Translations under genes and position numbers: made by a program
The notes under the pieces: generated by a model
What the model saw: the letters and a program-made list of their open reading frames with translations, nothing else
What the model was told of the DNA's origin: nothing
The model's database searches: none
Shown here: positions 8,911-17,171 of the stretch, in pieces
Layout: the number at the start of each line of letters is the position of its first letter
Numbering within the stretch: the stretch's first letter is position 1
Assembly (NCBI RefSeq): GCF_002909255.1
Contig: NZ_PIOB01000001.1
Span: 434,001-498,000 of the forward strand
Direction of reading: 5' to 3'
DNA from: Arenibacter hampyeongensis
Lineage (GTDB): Bacteria > Bacteroidota > Bacteroidia > Flavobacteriales > Flavobacteriaceae
DNA: 64,000 nt

Positions 8911-10525
8911 ATCTGAATGTCTTCAAATTTTCCTTGATTTGCCTTTCCAAATGCCCACTTTTTTCAAATAGCATATCGAGCTTATAAGAAAAACTGTTCA
9001 TTTTCTCCTTAAACTCCTCTTTAGAAACATCAACATACTCGATCTTAACCTCAAAATACTGCCCTGCACTCAGCGATAGATTTTTTGCCTTAATATCATC
9101 ATAACCGACCACCACCGAAAAATCATCAACTGCTTCTTTGGCATTAAACGTATTGATTATCAAATCTTCCTCTTCTTCCGATAAGACAGTTTTTTGGTTT
9201 TTACCTTCCTTGACCTTAGTACCCAGGTTAGAGGCATCGATCAAGACAACATCCTCTTTATTTTCCTTGTCCAAAAACAAAATGGAGACATTGGTGCCGG
9301 TAGTAGCGAAAATATTGCTGGGCATACTGACCACACCGGCCAACATTTTTTCCTTGACCAGTTTTTGGCGTATTTTTTTGTCGATACCGCTCTGGGCGGT
9401 AATAAAACCCGTGGGTACTACAATGGCCGCCTTGCCTTTATCTTTTAGCGAATACATGATGTGCTGAATAAACAACAAGTAAATCGCCATAGCTTCTTTT
9501 TTCTTGGCCGGTATGTTGGGAATGCCCGCAAAAAAGCGTTCGTGGTTTTCCTTGGTATCCAAATCTTCGCTGTAATCGGAAAAATCGAGTTTAAACGGCG
9601 GGTTGGAGACGATGTAATCAAACTTTTCCAACCGGCCTAAATCGTCTTTATGATAGGGTTCTAAAATGGTATTGCCCTTGACGATATTGGGAATGGAGTG
9701 TACCAAATCGTTTAGTATCAAATTCAGGCGTAAAAGTCCCGATGATTTTTGTGAAATATCTTGGGAGTAAATGGTACAGTTTTGCTCCCCAATTTGGTGG
9801 GCGAGATTCATGAGCAGGGTGCCGCTGCCCGCCGACGGATCATAGCAGGTGGCATCTTCTACCTCTCCTTGGACTAAACAGCGCGCCATAATTTTTGATA
9901 CGGCATGGGGCGTAAAGTATTCCGCATATTTTCCGCCGCTATTGGTGTTGTAATCTTTGATCAGGTATTCGAAAATCGTCGCATAAAAATCGAACTTCTC
10001 CTCAAAAATATGCTCAAAACTAAAATTGATGAGTTTGTTGATGATTGCCTTGCAGAATTCGTCGCGTTTGTCGGTCACATATTTGCTGATGTTTTCGAAC
10101 AGCACTATTTTTTCGCCACCTTCGGTAATTACGGAGAAAATATTACTGTTTTCTTTGGCAATGTCCAATAGGGTATTATCAAAGGTTTCGGCGAACTTGG
10201 GCTTGTCTTGCCCTCTGAACAGATGAGGAATAAAGTGTTCCGGCCGCATCCGTGCCGTACTTTCCGGCAATAGTGCCATGAGCATTTCGTAGTCCTCATC
10301 TGATTTTGCCCTTAAGGTAGCTTCCCAATCATCGGCCTTCGCCACTTCTTTATCTTTCTTTTTTGCCTCGTATACGAACTTGTCGTTCAAAAACTTGTAC
10401 AGGAAAACCTGTGTAATGATCTTAAACTCATTACCATCGTTTCCCAAGCCATAATTGGCGCATACACTTTTAAGGTCGTCGATGAGTTTTTTCGTTTTTG
10501 TTTCAAATGTTACTACTGCCGTCAT
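8903..10525 (-). CDS. hsdM: Type I restriction-modification DNA methyltransferase HsdM
   Basis: HsdM is the N6-adenine methyltransferase subunit that protects host DNA and is required for cleavage. The 540-residue protein shows an N-terminal helical HsdM_N domain, then the SAM-binding motif DPSAGSGT (229-236) and the catalytic motif IV NPPF (308-311), the order expected for gamma-type adenine methylases. The segment YAEYFTPHAVS before motif I is also typical. Its start codon overlaps the stop of hsdR by 4 bp (ATGA) and its end overlaps hsdS by 8 bp. Nothing looks broken, so the system is probably active. Confidence 0.95.
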   Translation of the reverse strand: MTAVVTFETKTKKLIDDLKSVCANYGLGNDGNEFKIITQVFLYKFLNDKFVYEAKKKDKEVAKADDWEATLRAKSDEDYEMLMALLPESTARMRPEHFIPHLFRGQDKPKFAETFDNTLLDIAKENSNIFSVITEGGEKIVLFENISKYVTDKRDEFCKAIINKLINFSFEHIFEEKFDFYATIFEYLIKDYNTNSGGKYAEYFTPHAVSKIMARCLVQGEVEDATCYDPSAGSGTLLMNLAHQIGEQNCTIYSQDISQKSSGLLRLNLILNDLVHSIPNIVKGNTILEPYHKDDLGRLEKFDYIVSNPPFKLDFSDYSEDLDTKENHERFFAGIPNIPAKKKEAMAIYLLFIQHIMYSLKDKGKAAIVVPTGFITAQSGIDKKIRQKLVKEKMLAGVVSMPSNIFATTGTNVSILFLDKENKEDVVLIDASNLGTKVKEGKNQKTVLSEEEEDLIINTFNAKEAVDDFSVVVGYDDIKAKNLSLSAGQYFEVKIEYVDVSKEEFKEKMNSFSYKLDMLFEKSGHLERQIKENLKTFRYE

Positions 10526-13500
10526 GCTACCCTACCATTATATTCGTTCATATATTCACGTACGATCATTGCGTTGATTCGTTTTGCGTTGGCCATATCC
10601 AACGGAATGTGGTGTTCATTTTTTAATTGTTCCAATACCAACCGCATGGTCATACGCTCTACAAAGCTTTCGTTATCCAATATTTTTGAGTTTTTGACAA
10701 TCTGGTTGTCCACTTCGCCCTTTAATGCGTTCAAGGCCTCGAAGAGCTTCAATTCGCTATCCGTTAGCGGGTCTTTCTCCATAAGGCGTTTGTGCAGGCG
10801 GGCGTATTTTTCGTCATTTTGGTATTTGGCGCGCAATAGTTGGTTTTTGCGTTCCAGCTCACGTGCTCTATCGTATATTTTCTGGAGTTCCTTGATGTTG
10901 TTTTCCATTTCAGCTTTGGTCACTTCGCTCAGGTTTTTCTTTTTGAAGAGACGTTCTAATTCTTCCTTCAGGGAAATGAAAAATGGATCTTTTTGGTCGA
11001 AATTGCCGCCTAATGCTTCCCTTGTTCGTTGTAGGATGTTTTTCAATTCATCCGCCAATACCATTTCCTCCTCCTTGACTTTAACAAAGGCAAATAGAAC
11101 ATCCTCCAAAGCCACATTCAAAAGATTTGTAGTATCGACGTTACTTTCCAAGGCCTCTTTGGTATTTATCAGGGCCAAATGGTTATTGGCTTCACGGGAA
11201 AGCACGGTCAACAGCTTAAAATCCAGTTTTTCCAATAACTCGTAGTTACCTGAAAGTCGAATCAAGTTATACAGACTTTTGGCGTTGTTCAAAGCTCTGG
11301 TAATCTTTAACATTACCCCACGGTCTTTAATCTGCGTAATCTGCTGCGAAAAAACTTCGGCATTCTTCGTATCGAAATGAAAAAGCACCTCTTTAATTTC
11401 ATTAATTTCAGTGGCAATCTCTTCTTCGGATTTGAAGATATTAGTGTAGTGTTCCAACTCATCGCCCAATTCGGACTGTAGTTCATTGAAGTAATCCCGA
11501 TTAGTCTTATCGAATTCCTTTTGTATGTCGGCAAAATCGACTACATAGCCGTACTTGAAATCCTTATAGGTTCTATTGACACGTGTCAGTGTCTGCAGTA
11601 AGTTATGCGCTTTGATTACCCGCCCTATATACAATTTTTTAAGTCGTTTGGCATCAAAACCAGTCAACAGCATGTTGAACACAAAGAGCAGATCTATTTT
11701 GCCTTCTTTAAAATCATCCACAAAATCCTTTCGGTCTTGTTTGGTTCCTATATCGTGTAGAATGACCGCTGCGGAGGTAACCTTGCTCCCTTTTTTCTTG
11801 TTTTCTCCATAGCTGCTATTCGGCTCTGCCACCATCAATAACGGAGTGCTTTCGCTTTGAGCATATTTGTATTGAAATATTTCGTACATCTTTTTGGCCT
11901 GGTCCGCCGAATCGCAGACCACCATACCCCCAATGGTATTGTCGCCCATGGCTACCCTTGCCTTTTCAAAATCAGAAACGATATAGTCGAGCATCGGTTC
12001 TACGAATTTATGGTGGGCATATACCGTCTTTTTATCCGCATTCCCTTTCAGGATTTCGATTTCTTCCAAGGCTTGCTGTAAAGTGAGTTTGTAACTCGTT
12101 TCGATTTCCTCTCGAATCAATCTCAGCGTATAGCCGTCGGCAATGGAAGCGTTATAATAATATTTGTGGATGTAACCGCCAAATAGGGATTTCGAATTAT
12201 AGTCGGACCCCAATAGTGGCGTTCCGGTCAATCCGATTTTTACCGAATTGGGATCTGCTTGTTGTAAATTGGCCAAAAAACTTCCCTTGGGATTGTAACT
12301 TCTATGTACTTCATCCAAAAAGAAAACCCGCTGAATGTTCAGTTTATAGTCGGTATTTTTAACCACATCGTGGTCGTCCTTAAATTTTTGGATGTTGACC
12401 ACCGTGATCTCGGCCTTACCGGAATTGTTATGGATAACGCTGGTGGATTTGATATCCCTTGAAAATTCCTCCCGTGAGTTTATGTTATGTACGACCAAAC
12501 CTCGGCTCTTAAACTCTCGACCCGCCTGAATCAACAGATCGAGCCTATCGACAATGAAATAAAACTTGGGAACAACCCCTTTTTTCAGGTAATAATGGGT
12601 CAAGTATTTGACATTGTAAAAAGTCAAGGCCGTTTTTCCGCTTCCTTGGGTATGCCAAATAATCCCTCTATTTATACCATTATCAAGTTTCTGTTCGATA
12701 GCCTTTGTAGCAAAGAGCTGCGGATACCGCATGAGGTGTTTTTGCAGACCGTTTTTTTCCTTGACGTAGGCAAATGCATATTGCAAGATGAACTTCAACC
12801 TCTCTGGTTGGAACAGAGAAGTGAGAATTTTGTTTGTTGGCGTATCGGGTTTTTTGTTGGTAATGAATTCTTCGGAATTTCTTATACCTACTAAATTGTT
12901 GTCCTTCAAAACAGCCAATTCGGTTGCTTCGGAAATGTTTGATAGTAGTTTTTCCAATTCAAAGTTTTCTTCCTCCCGAAAATAATTGAATACTGGTTTT
13001 TCATAGGAAGAAGTCGCATAGAAAGCTCCCTCTATAGGCATCGGGGAACTGTCATCATATTCCATATTGTTTGAAAACACCATCATTTGGGTAATGTTCA
13101 CAAACTTTCTGAATTTGGTATTCTGAAATCGGGTTTGAATACGTTTATGTTCCGCAACAATTCCATCTCGATTATTCGGTTTTTTCACCTCGATAAAGAC
13201 CAGCGGCATGCCATTGATCAATAGAATAACATCCGGTCGAAACTCTTCATCATCTTTTTTATAGGTAAGTTCGGTAACGACATGCAGGTCGTTGTTGTTG
13301 AAATTTTCAAAATCGATTAGTTTGATACCCGACTGTTCTGTAAGTTTTTCGTAGAAAGCCTTGCCCAAATCCTCGTTTTCAAGACAAAGCGAAACTTCTG
13401 TATAAAATCTAGAAACGGTATCCGGATCTAATTCAGGATTCAACCGCTGAACACTTTTCTCAAAAATATCGGTAAAGATGTTCGTTGATACGTCCCACTG

Positions 13501-13590
13501 ATTATTCGCCAAGGATAGGTAATTGTATCCCAATCGAATAAGATGCAATATGGAAGGTATTTTTACCCTTGAGTCTTCGTTGAAAATCAT
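10522..13590 (-). CDS. hsdR: Type I restriction endonuclease HsdR (nuclease and translocase subunit)
   Basis: HsdR moves DNA through the complex and cuts it after collision. Residues 108-137 hold the nuclease site RPD (D120) and IEVKK (E134, K136). Then come the SF2 helicase motifs QGSGKT (315-320), DEVH (426-429), LTGTP, and motif VI QTLTRVNR, followed by a helical C-terminal domain. The length of 1022 residues is normal and no frameshift is seen. It is the first gene of the six-gene minus-strand operon and is divergent to the AlbA_2 gene over a 177-bp spacer that should contain both promoters. Confidence 0.95.
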   Translation of the reverse strand: MIFNEDSRVKIPSILHLIRLGYNYLSLANNQWDVSTNIFTDIFEKSVQRLNPELDPDTVSRFYTEVSLCLENEDLGKAFYEKLTEQSGIKLIDFENFNNNDLHVVTELTYKKDDEEFRPDVILLINGMPLVFIEVKKPNNRDGIVAEHKRIQTRFQNTKFRKFVNITQMMVFSNNMEYDDSSPMPIEGAFYATSSYEKPVFNYFREEENFELEKLLSNISEATELAVLKDNNLVGIRNSEEFITNKKPDTPTNKILTSLFQPERLKFILQYAFAYVKEKNGLQKHLMRYPQLFATKAIEQKLDNGINRGIIWHTQGSGKTALTFYNVKYLTHYYLKKGVVPKFYFIVDRLDLLIQAGREFKSRGLVVHNINSREEFSRDIKSTSVIHNNSGKAEITVVNIQKFKDDHDVVKNTDYKLNIQRVFFLDEVHRSYNPKGSFLANLQQADPNSVKIGLTGTPLLGSDYNSKSLFGGYIHKYYYNASIADGYTLRLIREEIETSYKLTLQQALEEIEILKGNADKKTVYAHHKFVEPMLDYIVSDFEKARVAMGDNTIGGMVVCDSADQAKKMYEIFQYKYAQSESTPLLMVAEPNSSYGENKKKGSKVTSAAVILHDIGTKQDRKDFVDDFKEGKIDLLFVFNMLLTGFDAKRLKKLYIGRVIKAHNLLQTLTRVNRTYKDFKYGYVVDFADIQKEFDKTNRDYFNELQSELGDELEHYTNIFKSEEEIATEINEIKEVLFHFDTKNAEVFSQQITQIKDRGVMLKITRALNNAKSLYNLIRLSGNYELLEKLDFKLLTVLSREANNHLALINTKEALESNVDTTNLLNVALEDVLFAFVKVKEEEMVLADELKNILQRTREALGGNFDQKDPFFISLKEELERLFKKKNLSEVTKAEMENNIKELQKIYDRARELERKNQLLRAKYQNDEKYARLHKRLMEKDPLTDSELKLFEALNALKGEVDNQIVKNSKILDNESFVERMTMRLVLEQLKNEHHIPLDMANAKRINAMIVREYMNEYNGRVA

Positions 13591-13735
13591 TAATGGATGG
13601 TAGTGCTGTTCAGCGGCCTAAAATAGGGCATTTTTTCTGATTACGGGAAAAATTAATAAGAAACTCTTGGTTATAAATCTTACTTTATGATTGGGTTTAG
13701 GCTTAACGAATATAGGCTCAACAATAAATTATACC

Positions 13736-13743
13736 TAGTTTTG
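13736..13743 (+). promoter_or_regulatory. Candidate -7 element for the AlbA_2 gene
   Basis: TAGTTTTG matches the flavobacterial -7 consensus TAnnTTTG fully and lies 24 nt before the GTG start at 13768. No good TTG -33 element is present at the usual 17-21 nt distance, so an activator or a weak promoter is possible. No equally good element was found for hsdR on the other strand. Confidence 0.35.
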
Positions 13744-13767
13744 TGATACAACACATCCTCATTAAAA

Positions 13768-15246
13768 GTGCTTATAGAAAGGGTAAAACATATCATAGGG
13801 AAGGGCGAGGGAATAAGATCCGAGTTCAAGGAGTCACGTTCAAAACTGCCTAAAAACCTCTTCGAGTCCATTTGTGCCATGCTCAATAGAGACGGTGGGG
13901 ATATTATTTTGGGAGTAGATGATAGAGGTATTATCACTGGTGTAGATAAAAATATAGTTTACGAACTCACAAGCAATCTAATTACGCTCTCCAATAACCC
14001 TAATAAGTTAGACCCTCCTTTTATTCTTTTTCCTCAGATATATGAAATTGGGGATGAAACAGTAATTCATTTACAAGTACCAGCAAGTTCTCAAATGCAC
14101 AAAAGCGCAGGTCATATTTATGACAGAAGTAGCGATGGGGACTTTAAGGTAGGCGAACCGCAACTTATCGCCGATATCTACAATAGAAAAAGAAACCATT
14201 ATTCCGAGGGAACCATTTATCCTATGGTGCAGCTATCCGATTTCAATACAGATCTGTTCCGAACAGCTAGGAATTTGATTCGGGGCAATAACCAAAACCA
14301 TCCGTGGTTGTCGCTCTCCGACGAACAATTATTACAGAAAGCAGGGCTTTGGAAGAAAGATTATGCCTCTGGGCAAGTGGGGTACACTTTGGCGGCCGTA
14401 TTGTTGTTTGGGAAAGACGAAACAATTCAGCAAATTTTACCACACTATAAAATCGATGCCTTAGTGCGGAAGTATAATGTTGAGCGTTTTGACGATAGGT
14501 TGTACTGTACAACCAATCTTATAGATGCCTATGACCAGTTAATGGATTTTGTTGCCAAACATCTTTCGGATCCTTTCTTTTTAGATGGAACACAACGAAG
14601 AAGTCTACGGGGTATCATTTTCCGGGAAATCATTGTAAATATGATCGTACATAGGGAATACAGCAATGCCCAGCCTGCCACCTTTATTATTTATAGGGAC
14701 AGGGTCGAGACTGAAAATGCGAACAACCCACATGGGGAAGGCCTATTATCACCGACAAATTTTTCTCCCTTTCCAAAAAACCCGTCAATCGCCAAGTTCT
14801 TTATGCAATTGGGCAGGTTTGATGAATTGGGTTCGGGTATCCTGAATGTAAACAAATATATTAAAGCTTATTCTGGTAAAGACAATCCCCAATTTATTGA
14901 AGGAGCTACTTTTAAGACTATCATTCCTACCGGTGGAGTAGATGATGGAGGAACTAGTGGAGTTAATGAGGGAGCAATTGAGGGAGCAATTGAGGGAGCA
15001 ATTGAGGGAGTAACTGACGGAGTAAAAGAAAGACTTGTTCTACTTCTAACCGCTATAGCCGATGATGAAGGTAAAAGAGTTCCTGAATATAGAGAAAAGA
15101 CAAAACTTGCCGAAAGTTCAATAGAAAGATACATTGCTCAGCTGCGTACTGCTGGTCTAATTGAATTTAAAGGGGATGCGCCTCAGACCGGGGGGTATTT
15201 TTTAAAAGATACTGTTAGACAATTGATAGATAACGTGAAATCGTAG
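13768..15246 (+). CDS. AlbA_2 (Schlafen-type) domain protein with GHKL-like and winged-helix parts
   Basis: The protein (492 residues) starts at a GTG. Residues about 14-135 form the AlbA_2 domain (EFKESRSK, then DGGDIILGVDDRG), a fold shared with Schlafen nucleases and many transcription regulators. Residues about 270-390 resemble the HATPase_c_4 part found in this family (NMIVHREY and FDELGSGI). A repetitive linker with three Gly-Ala-Ile-Glu units (401-412) leads to a C-terminal winged helix. Relatives are labelled ATP-binding protein, putative DNA-binding protein or transcriptional regulator. It is divergent from the restriction operon, so it may regulate it or act as separate defence cargo. 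The exact function is not known. Confidence 0.8.
   Translation: MLIERVKHIIGKGEGIRSEFKESRSKLPKNLFESICAMLNRDGGDIILGVDDRGIITGVDKNIVYELTSNLITLSNNPNKLDPPFILFPQIYEIGDETVIHLQVPASSQMHKSAGHIYDRSSDGDFKVGEPQLIADIYNRKRNHYSEGTIYPMVQLSDFNTDLFRTARNLIRGNNQNHPWLSLSDEQLLQKAGLWKKDYASGQVGYTLAAVLLFGKDETIQQILPHYKIDALVRKYNVERFDDRLYCTTNLIDAYDQLMDFVAKHLSDPFFLDGTQRRSLRGIIFREIIVNMIVHREYSNAQPATFIIYRDRVETENANNPHGEGLLSPTNFSPFPKNPSIAKFFMQLGRFDELGSGILNVNKYIKAYSGKDNPQFIEGATFKTIIPTGGVDDGGTSGVNEGAIEGAIEGAIEGVTDGVKERLVLLLTAIADDEGKRVPEYREKTKLAESSIERYIAQLRTAGLIEFKGDAPQTGGYFLKDTVRQLIDNVKS
14968..15010. repeat. In-frame 12-bp tandem repeat (GAGGGAGCAATT x3 plus partial)
   Basis: Three perfect units at 14968-14979, 14980-14991 and 14992-15003, then a partial unit to 15010. 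Each unit encodes four residues of the linker between the GHKL-like and winged-helix parts of the AlbA_2 protein. Because 12 is a multiple of 3, copy-number change keeps the frame and would only alter linker length. Confidence 0.9.
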
Positions 15247-15422
15247 TATTGGATAAATTGCAGGATAAAGTGTGGGCTTGAATTTTTATTACTAGGATTT
15301 TTATTTTTTGATATTCAACCGTAACCTATAGGAATGACTTGTAAAATCTGGGGTATACATACTTTGAATGGTGGTGATGCCGTTTGAAATAGTCACTTTT
15401 ATTTCAACTTTTTCTAAAAAAT

Positions 15423-15447
15423 AAAAAAGGAGAGCGTTAACTCTCCT
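15423..15447 (-). terminator. Terminator of the yegP-like gene
   Basis: On the minus strand GGAGAG pairs with CTCTCC around a six-base loop and is followed by a T-run. It lies directly after the stop codon of the DUF1508 gene. Confidence 0.75.
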
Positions 15448-15452
15448 CCATT

Positions 15453-15794
15453 CTAGGATAAATCTTCAATAGGTGCTGTTGGCGCCGTACTTTTGACAGC
15501 CCCAATGCCATTTTCTCGGGCCGCAGTCGTAGTATACGTTTCACTTACTCCAATAGGTTCTCCATTAGAAGCTTTCAAAACAAAGTAATATTGGCCATTA
15601 ACAGCGGTTTTTCGCTCATAACGCTCATCGTGTGGCGAGTTCCGCTTGACGGAGTCAATGCCGTTTAAACAACTTTGTTTTGTTGTATATCCTTCTCCGT
15701 GAAGGATAATCTCGCCATTTCTCGCTCTTAATCGATAGCGATACTCTGTACCAGATCTATATATCTGGAATTTTGGGTTTGTTACTGTACTCAT
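15453..15794 (-). CDS. YegP-family protein (two DUF1508 repeats)
   Basis: A 113-residue protein built from two copies of the DUF1508 unit. The first is around FQIYRSGTEYRYRLRARNGEII, split by the usual GY-TT-K-x-xxxNGIDSVKRN. The second is around YYFVLKASNGEPI and ARENGIGAVKS. YegP-like proteins are small single-layer beta proteins, common in bacteria and on mobile elements, with no settled function. It forms a pair with the 58-residue protein just upstream, both read leftwards, and ends at a clear terminator. Confidence 0.88.
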   Translation of the reverse strand: MSTVTNPKFQIYRSGTEYRYRLRARNGEIILHGEGYTTKQSCLNGIDSVKRNSPHDERYERKTAVNGQYYFVLKASNGEPIGVSETYTTTAARENGIGAVKSTAPTAPIEDLS

Positions 15795-15860
15795 GATTTG
15801 AGGTTTAGTATTAATAAAAAACAGTTTTCGAATCTTTTAAAGTCTTTTTCAGGACCTGAA

Positions 15861-16037
15861 TTATTTTTCTTTCGTCACTCCTCTAAATGGTTTGTTACTT
15901 GATGTTTTTACATCCATGAAACGTCCCGTGTCACCATCTCTTTTGACCCACTGATTCGTTTTCGGATTTTTTACTTGAGAACGGTTCTTAACTGCTCCAT
16001 GTCTTCTATTATCTCCTGATTTTCCATTAGTTGCCAT
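15861..16037 (-). CDS. Small basic protein of 58 residues, conserved in Bacteroidota
   Basis: An ATG at 16037 opens a 58-codon frame ending in TAA at 15861-15863. The product begins MATNGKSGDNRRHGAVKNRS, continues with NPKTNQW and a DTGRFMDVK stretch, and ends PFRGVTKEK. It is rich in Lys, Arg, Asn and Gly. I recall small proteins of this pattern (GKSGDxRRxGAVKxRSQ ... DxKTxxxPFKGVRKEK) in many Bacteroidota genomes, usually annotated as hypothetical. The intact frame and the position directly upstream of the yegP-like gene support it being real. Its role is unknown; nucleic-acid binding would suit the charge. Confidence 0.7.
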   Translation of the reverse strand: MATNGKSGDNRRHGAVKNRSQVKNPKTNQWVKRDGDTGRFMDVKTSSNKPFRGVTKEK

Positions 16038-16074
16038 AATTATCGGGTTTTAAATCGTTTACAATTTCATATAT

Positions 16075-16112
16075 AAAAAACCGTGACCGAAATACACTTG
16101 TCACGGTTTTTT
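16075..16112. terminator. Bidirectional terminator-like hairpin in a divergent spacer
   Basis: AAAAAACCGTGAC and GTCACGGTTTTTT form a perfect 13-bp inverted repeat around a 12-base loop. It would work as a terminator on both strands, yet it lies between two divergent genes (58-residue protein to the left, sigma factor to the right), where none is expected. It could be an attenuator in the leader of either gene, an operator, or the end of a small RNA. Confidence 0.65.
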
Positions 16113-16203
16113 ATATATCTTATTAAAAACAAGTATTAACCTATCAAGTTTAACGACATGAAAATTATGAAAACAACCAAAATCGAGACCCAACCACTTA
16201 AAC

Positions 16204-16872
16204 ATGAACACTTTGAAAAAAGAAGAACTTGAAGAGATATTATTAAAATTCTCTTACCAGGAAGAAAATGAGCAAGAAGCTCAAAAAGCATTTACTATTT
16301 TTTACCGTGAGTATTCGAAGTATCTCTACAAGGTCATTTATGAAGCCAAAAAATCGGCTACATATTTTTATAATGACCTCATTGATATTGTGGTACAAAA
16401 CACTTTTTTAAAAATCTACGAAAAACCATTGGACTTTATCATCGAGGAAGATGAAACTGATATTGAAGTAGATAAAAAACTGAAAGGTTATTTATCTGTA
16501 GTGGCAAAAAATGAATTAAAAGGTCTTTTAAACAAGAAATACTGCGCACAAGAACATCATTTAATCATCGACGATGATGAATCCTTTTTCGACCCACCAG
16601 ACATTAAAATAAGTGAGATGGAAGAATTAAGCCATAATCAAAAGGTTCTTCAGGAAGTCTTGCTGACGTTTTCCGAAAGAGACCGTTTAATCCTTTTATC
16701 CCTATATGATTGCCATGAAGAAGGTAAAAAAACACCAAAGAATACCATGGCATGGCTCATCAAAACCCATAGAACAAGCGACGTGAATATTAGAAAAATC
16801 AAGTCCAGATGTGAAAAGAAAATCAGGGAATACTTTGAGAAGAACACCACACTTAAACCCATAAAGAGGTGA
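16204..16872 (+). CDS. RNA polymerase sigma-70-like factor (ECF type)
   Basis: The 222-residue protein has the two-domain layout of ECF sigma factors. A region 2-like helical part spans about residues 25-100 (AFTIFYREYSKYLYKVIYEA, then DLIDIVVQNTFLKIYEKP). A region 4-like helix-turn-helix spans about 145-215 (LLTFSERDRLILLSLYD ... VNIRKIKSRCEKKIREYF). The -10 reading helix is divergent. Its stop overlaps the GTG start of the next gene (GTGA), so the two are translationally coupled, and an ImmA/IrrE protease gene follows. It may control element genes, as ImmR does in ICEBs1, but by promoter choice rather than repression. That role is inference. Confidence 0.75.
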   Translation: MNTLKKEELEEILLKFSYQEENEQEAQKAFTIFYREYSKYLYKVIYEAKKSATYFYNDLIDIVVQNTFLKIYEKPLDFIIEEDETDIEVDKKLKGYLSVVAKNELKGLLNKKYCAQEHHLIIDDDESFFDPPDIKISEMEELSHNQKVLQEVLLTFSERDRLILLSLYDCHEEGKKTPKNTMAWLIKTHRTSDVNIRKIKSRCEKKIREYFEKNTTLKPIKR

Positions 16873-17171
16873 CACAAATTGACAACATATTAAAATTGCT
16901 GGAATCTTTGGGATATTTATTTCCAACTACTCCAGAAACAGTAACAGAATTCGAGAAGCGATATATGAAAGAGATTGCGCAAATAAAACCTAAGCATTGG
17001 GATAATCCTTTAGAGATATTGAAGAAAGGTAGAACGGAAAACATAAGGACTATTCGGAAAGTTGAAAACCCTAGCTATGAAGGTTTAGCGCAAGCTGCAA
17101 GACATGGTAAAGCTATTTCTGCCGAGATGAAAAAGAAGATGCTAGAAGATCGTAAAAATGTTAAAAACTAA
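16869..17171 (+). CDS. Small protein of unknown function between sigma factor and ImmA-type protease
   Basis: A 100-residue, highly charged protein starting with GTG inside the stop codon of the sigma gene and overlapping the protease gene by 14 bp. I recognise no domain. It has a helical N-terminus (NILKLLESLGYLFPTTPETV), a central KRYMKEIAQIKPKHWDNPLEIL and a Lys-rich tail. The tight coupling with a sigma factor before it and a metalloprotease after it makes an anti-sigma factor or protease substrate the simplest guess, but nothing in the sequence proves this. No transmembrane helix is present. Confidence 0.7.
   Translation: MTQIDNILKLLESLGYLFPTTPETVTEFEKRYMKEIAQIKPKHWDNPLEILKKGRTENIRTIRKVENPSYEGLAQAARHGKAISAEMKKKMLEDRKNVKN

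Noticed and set aside
10574-11245. 223-codon plus-strand frame inside hsdR
   Set aside because: Ser/Arg/Phe-rich antisense shadow of the helical C-terminal part of HsdR, with no domain.
14968-15010. CRISPR-like array
   Set aside because: The units are contiguous 12-bp repeats without spacers and lie within a coding frame. No other CRISPR-type repeat was noticed in the window.
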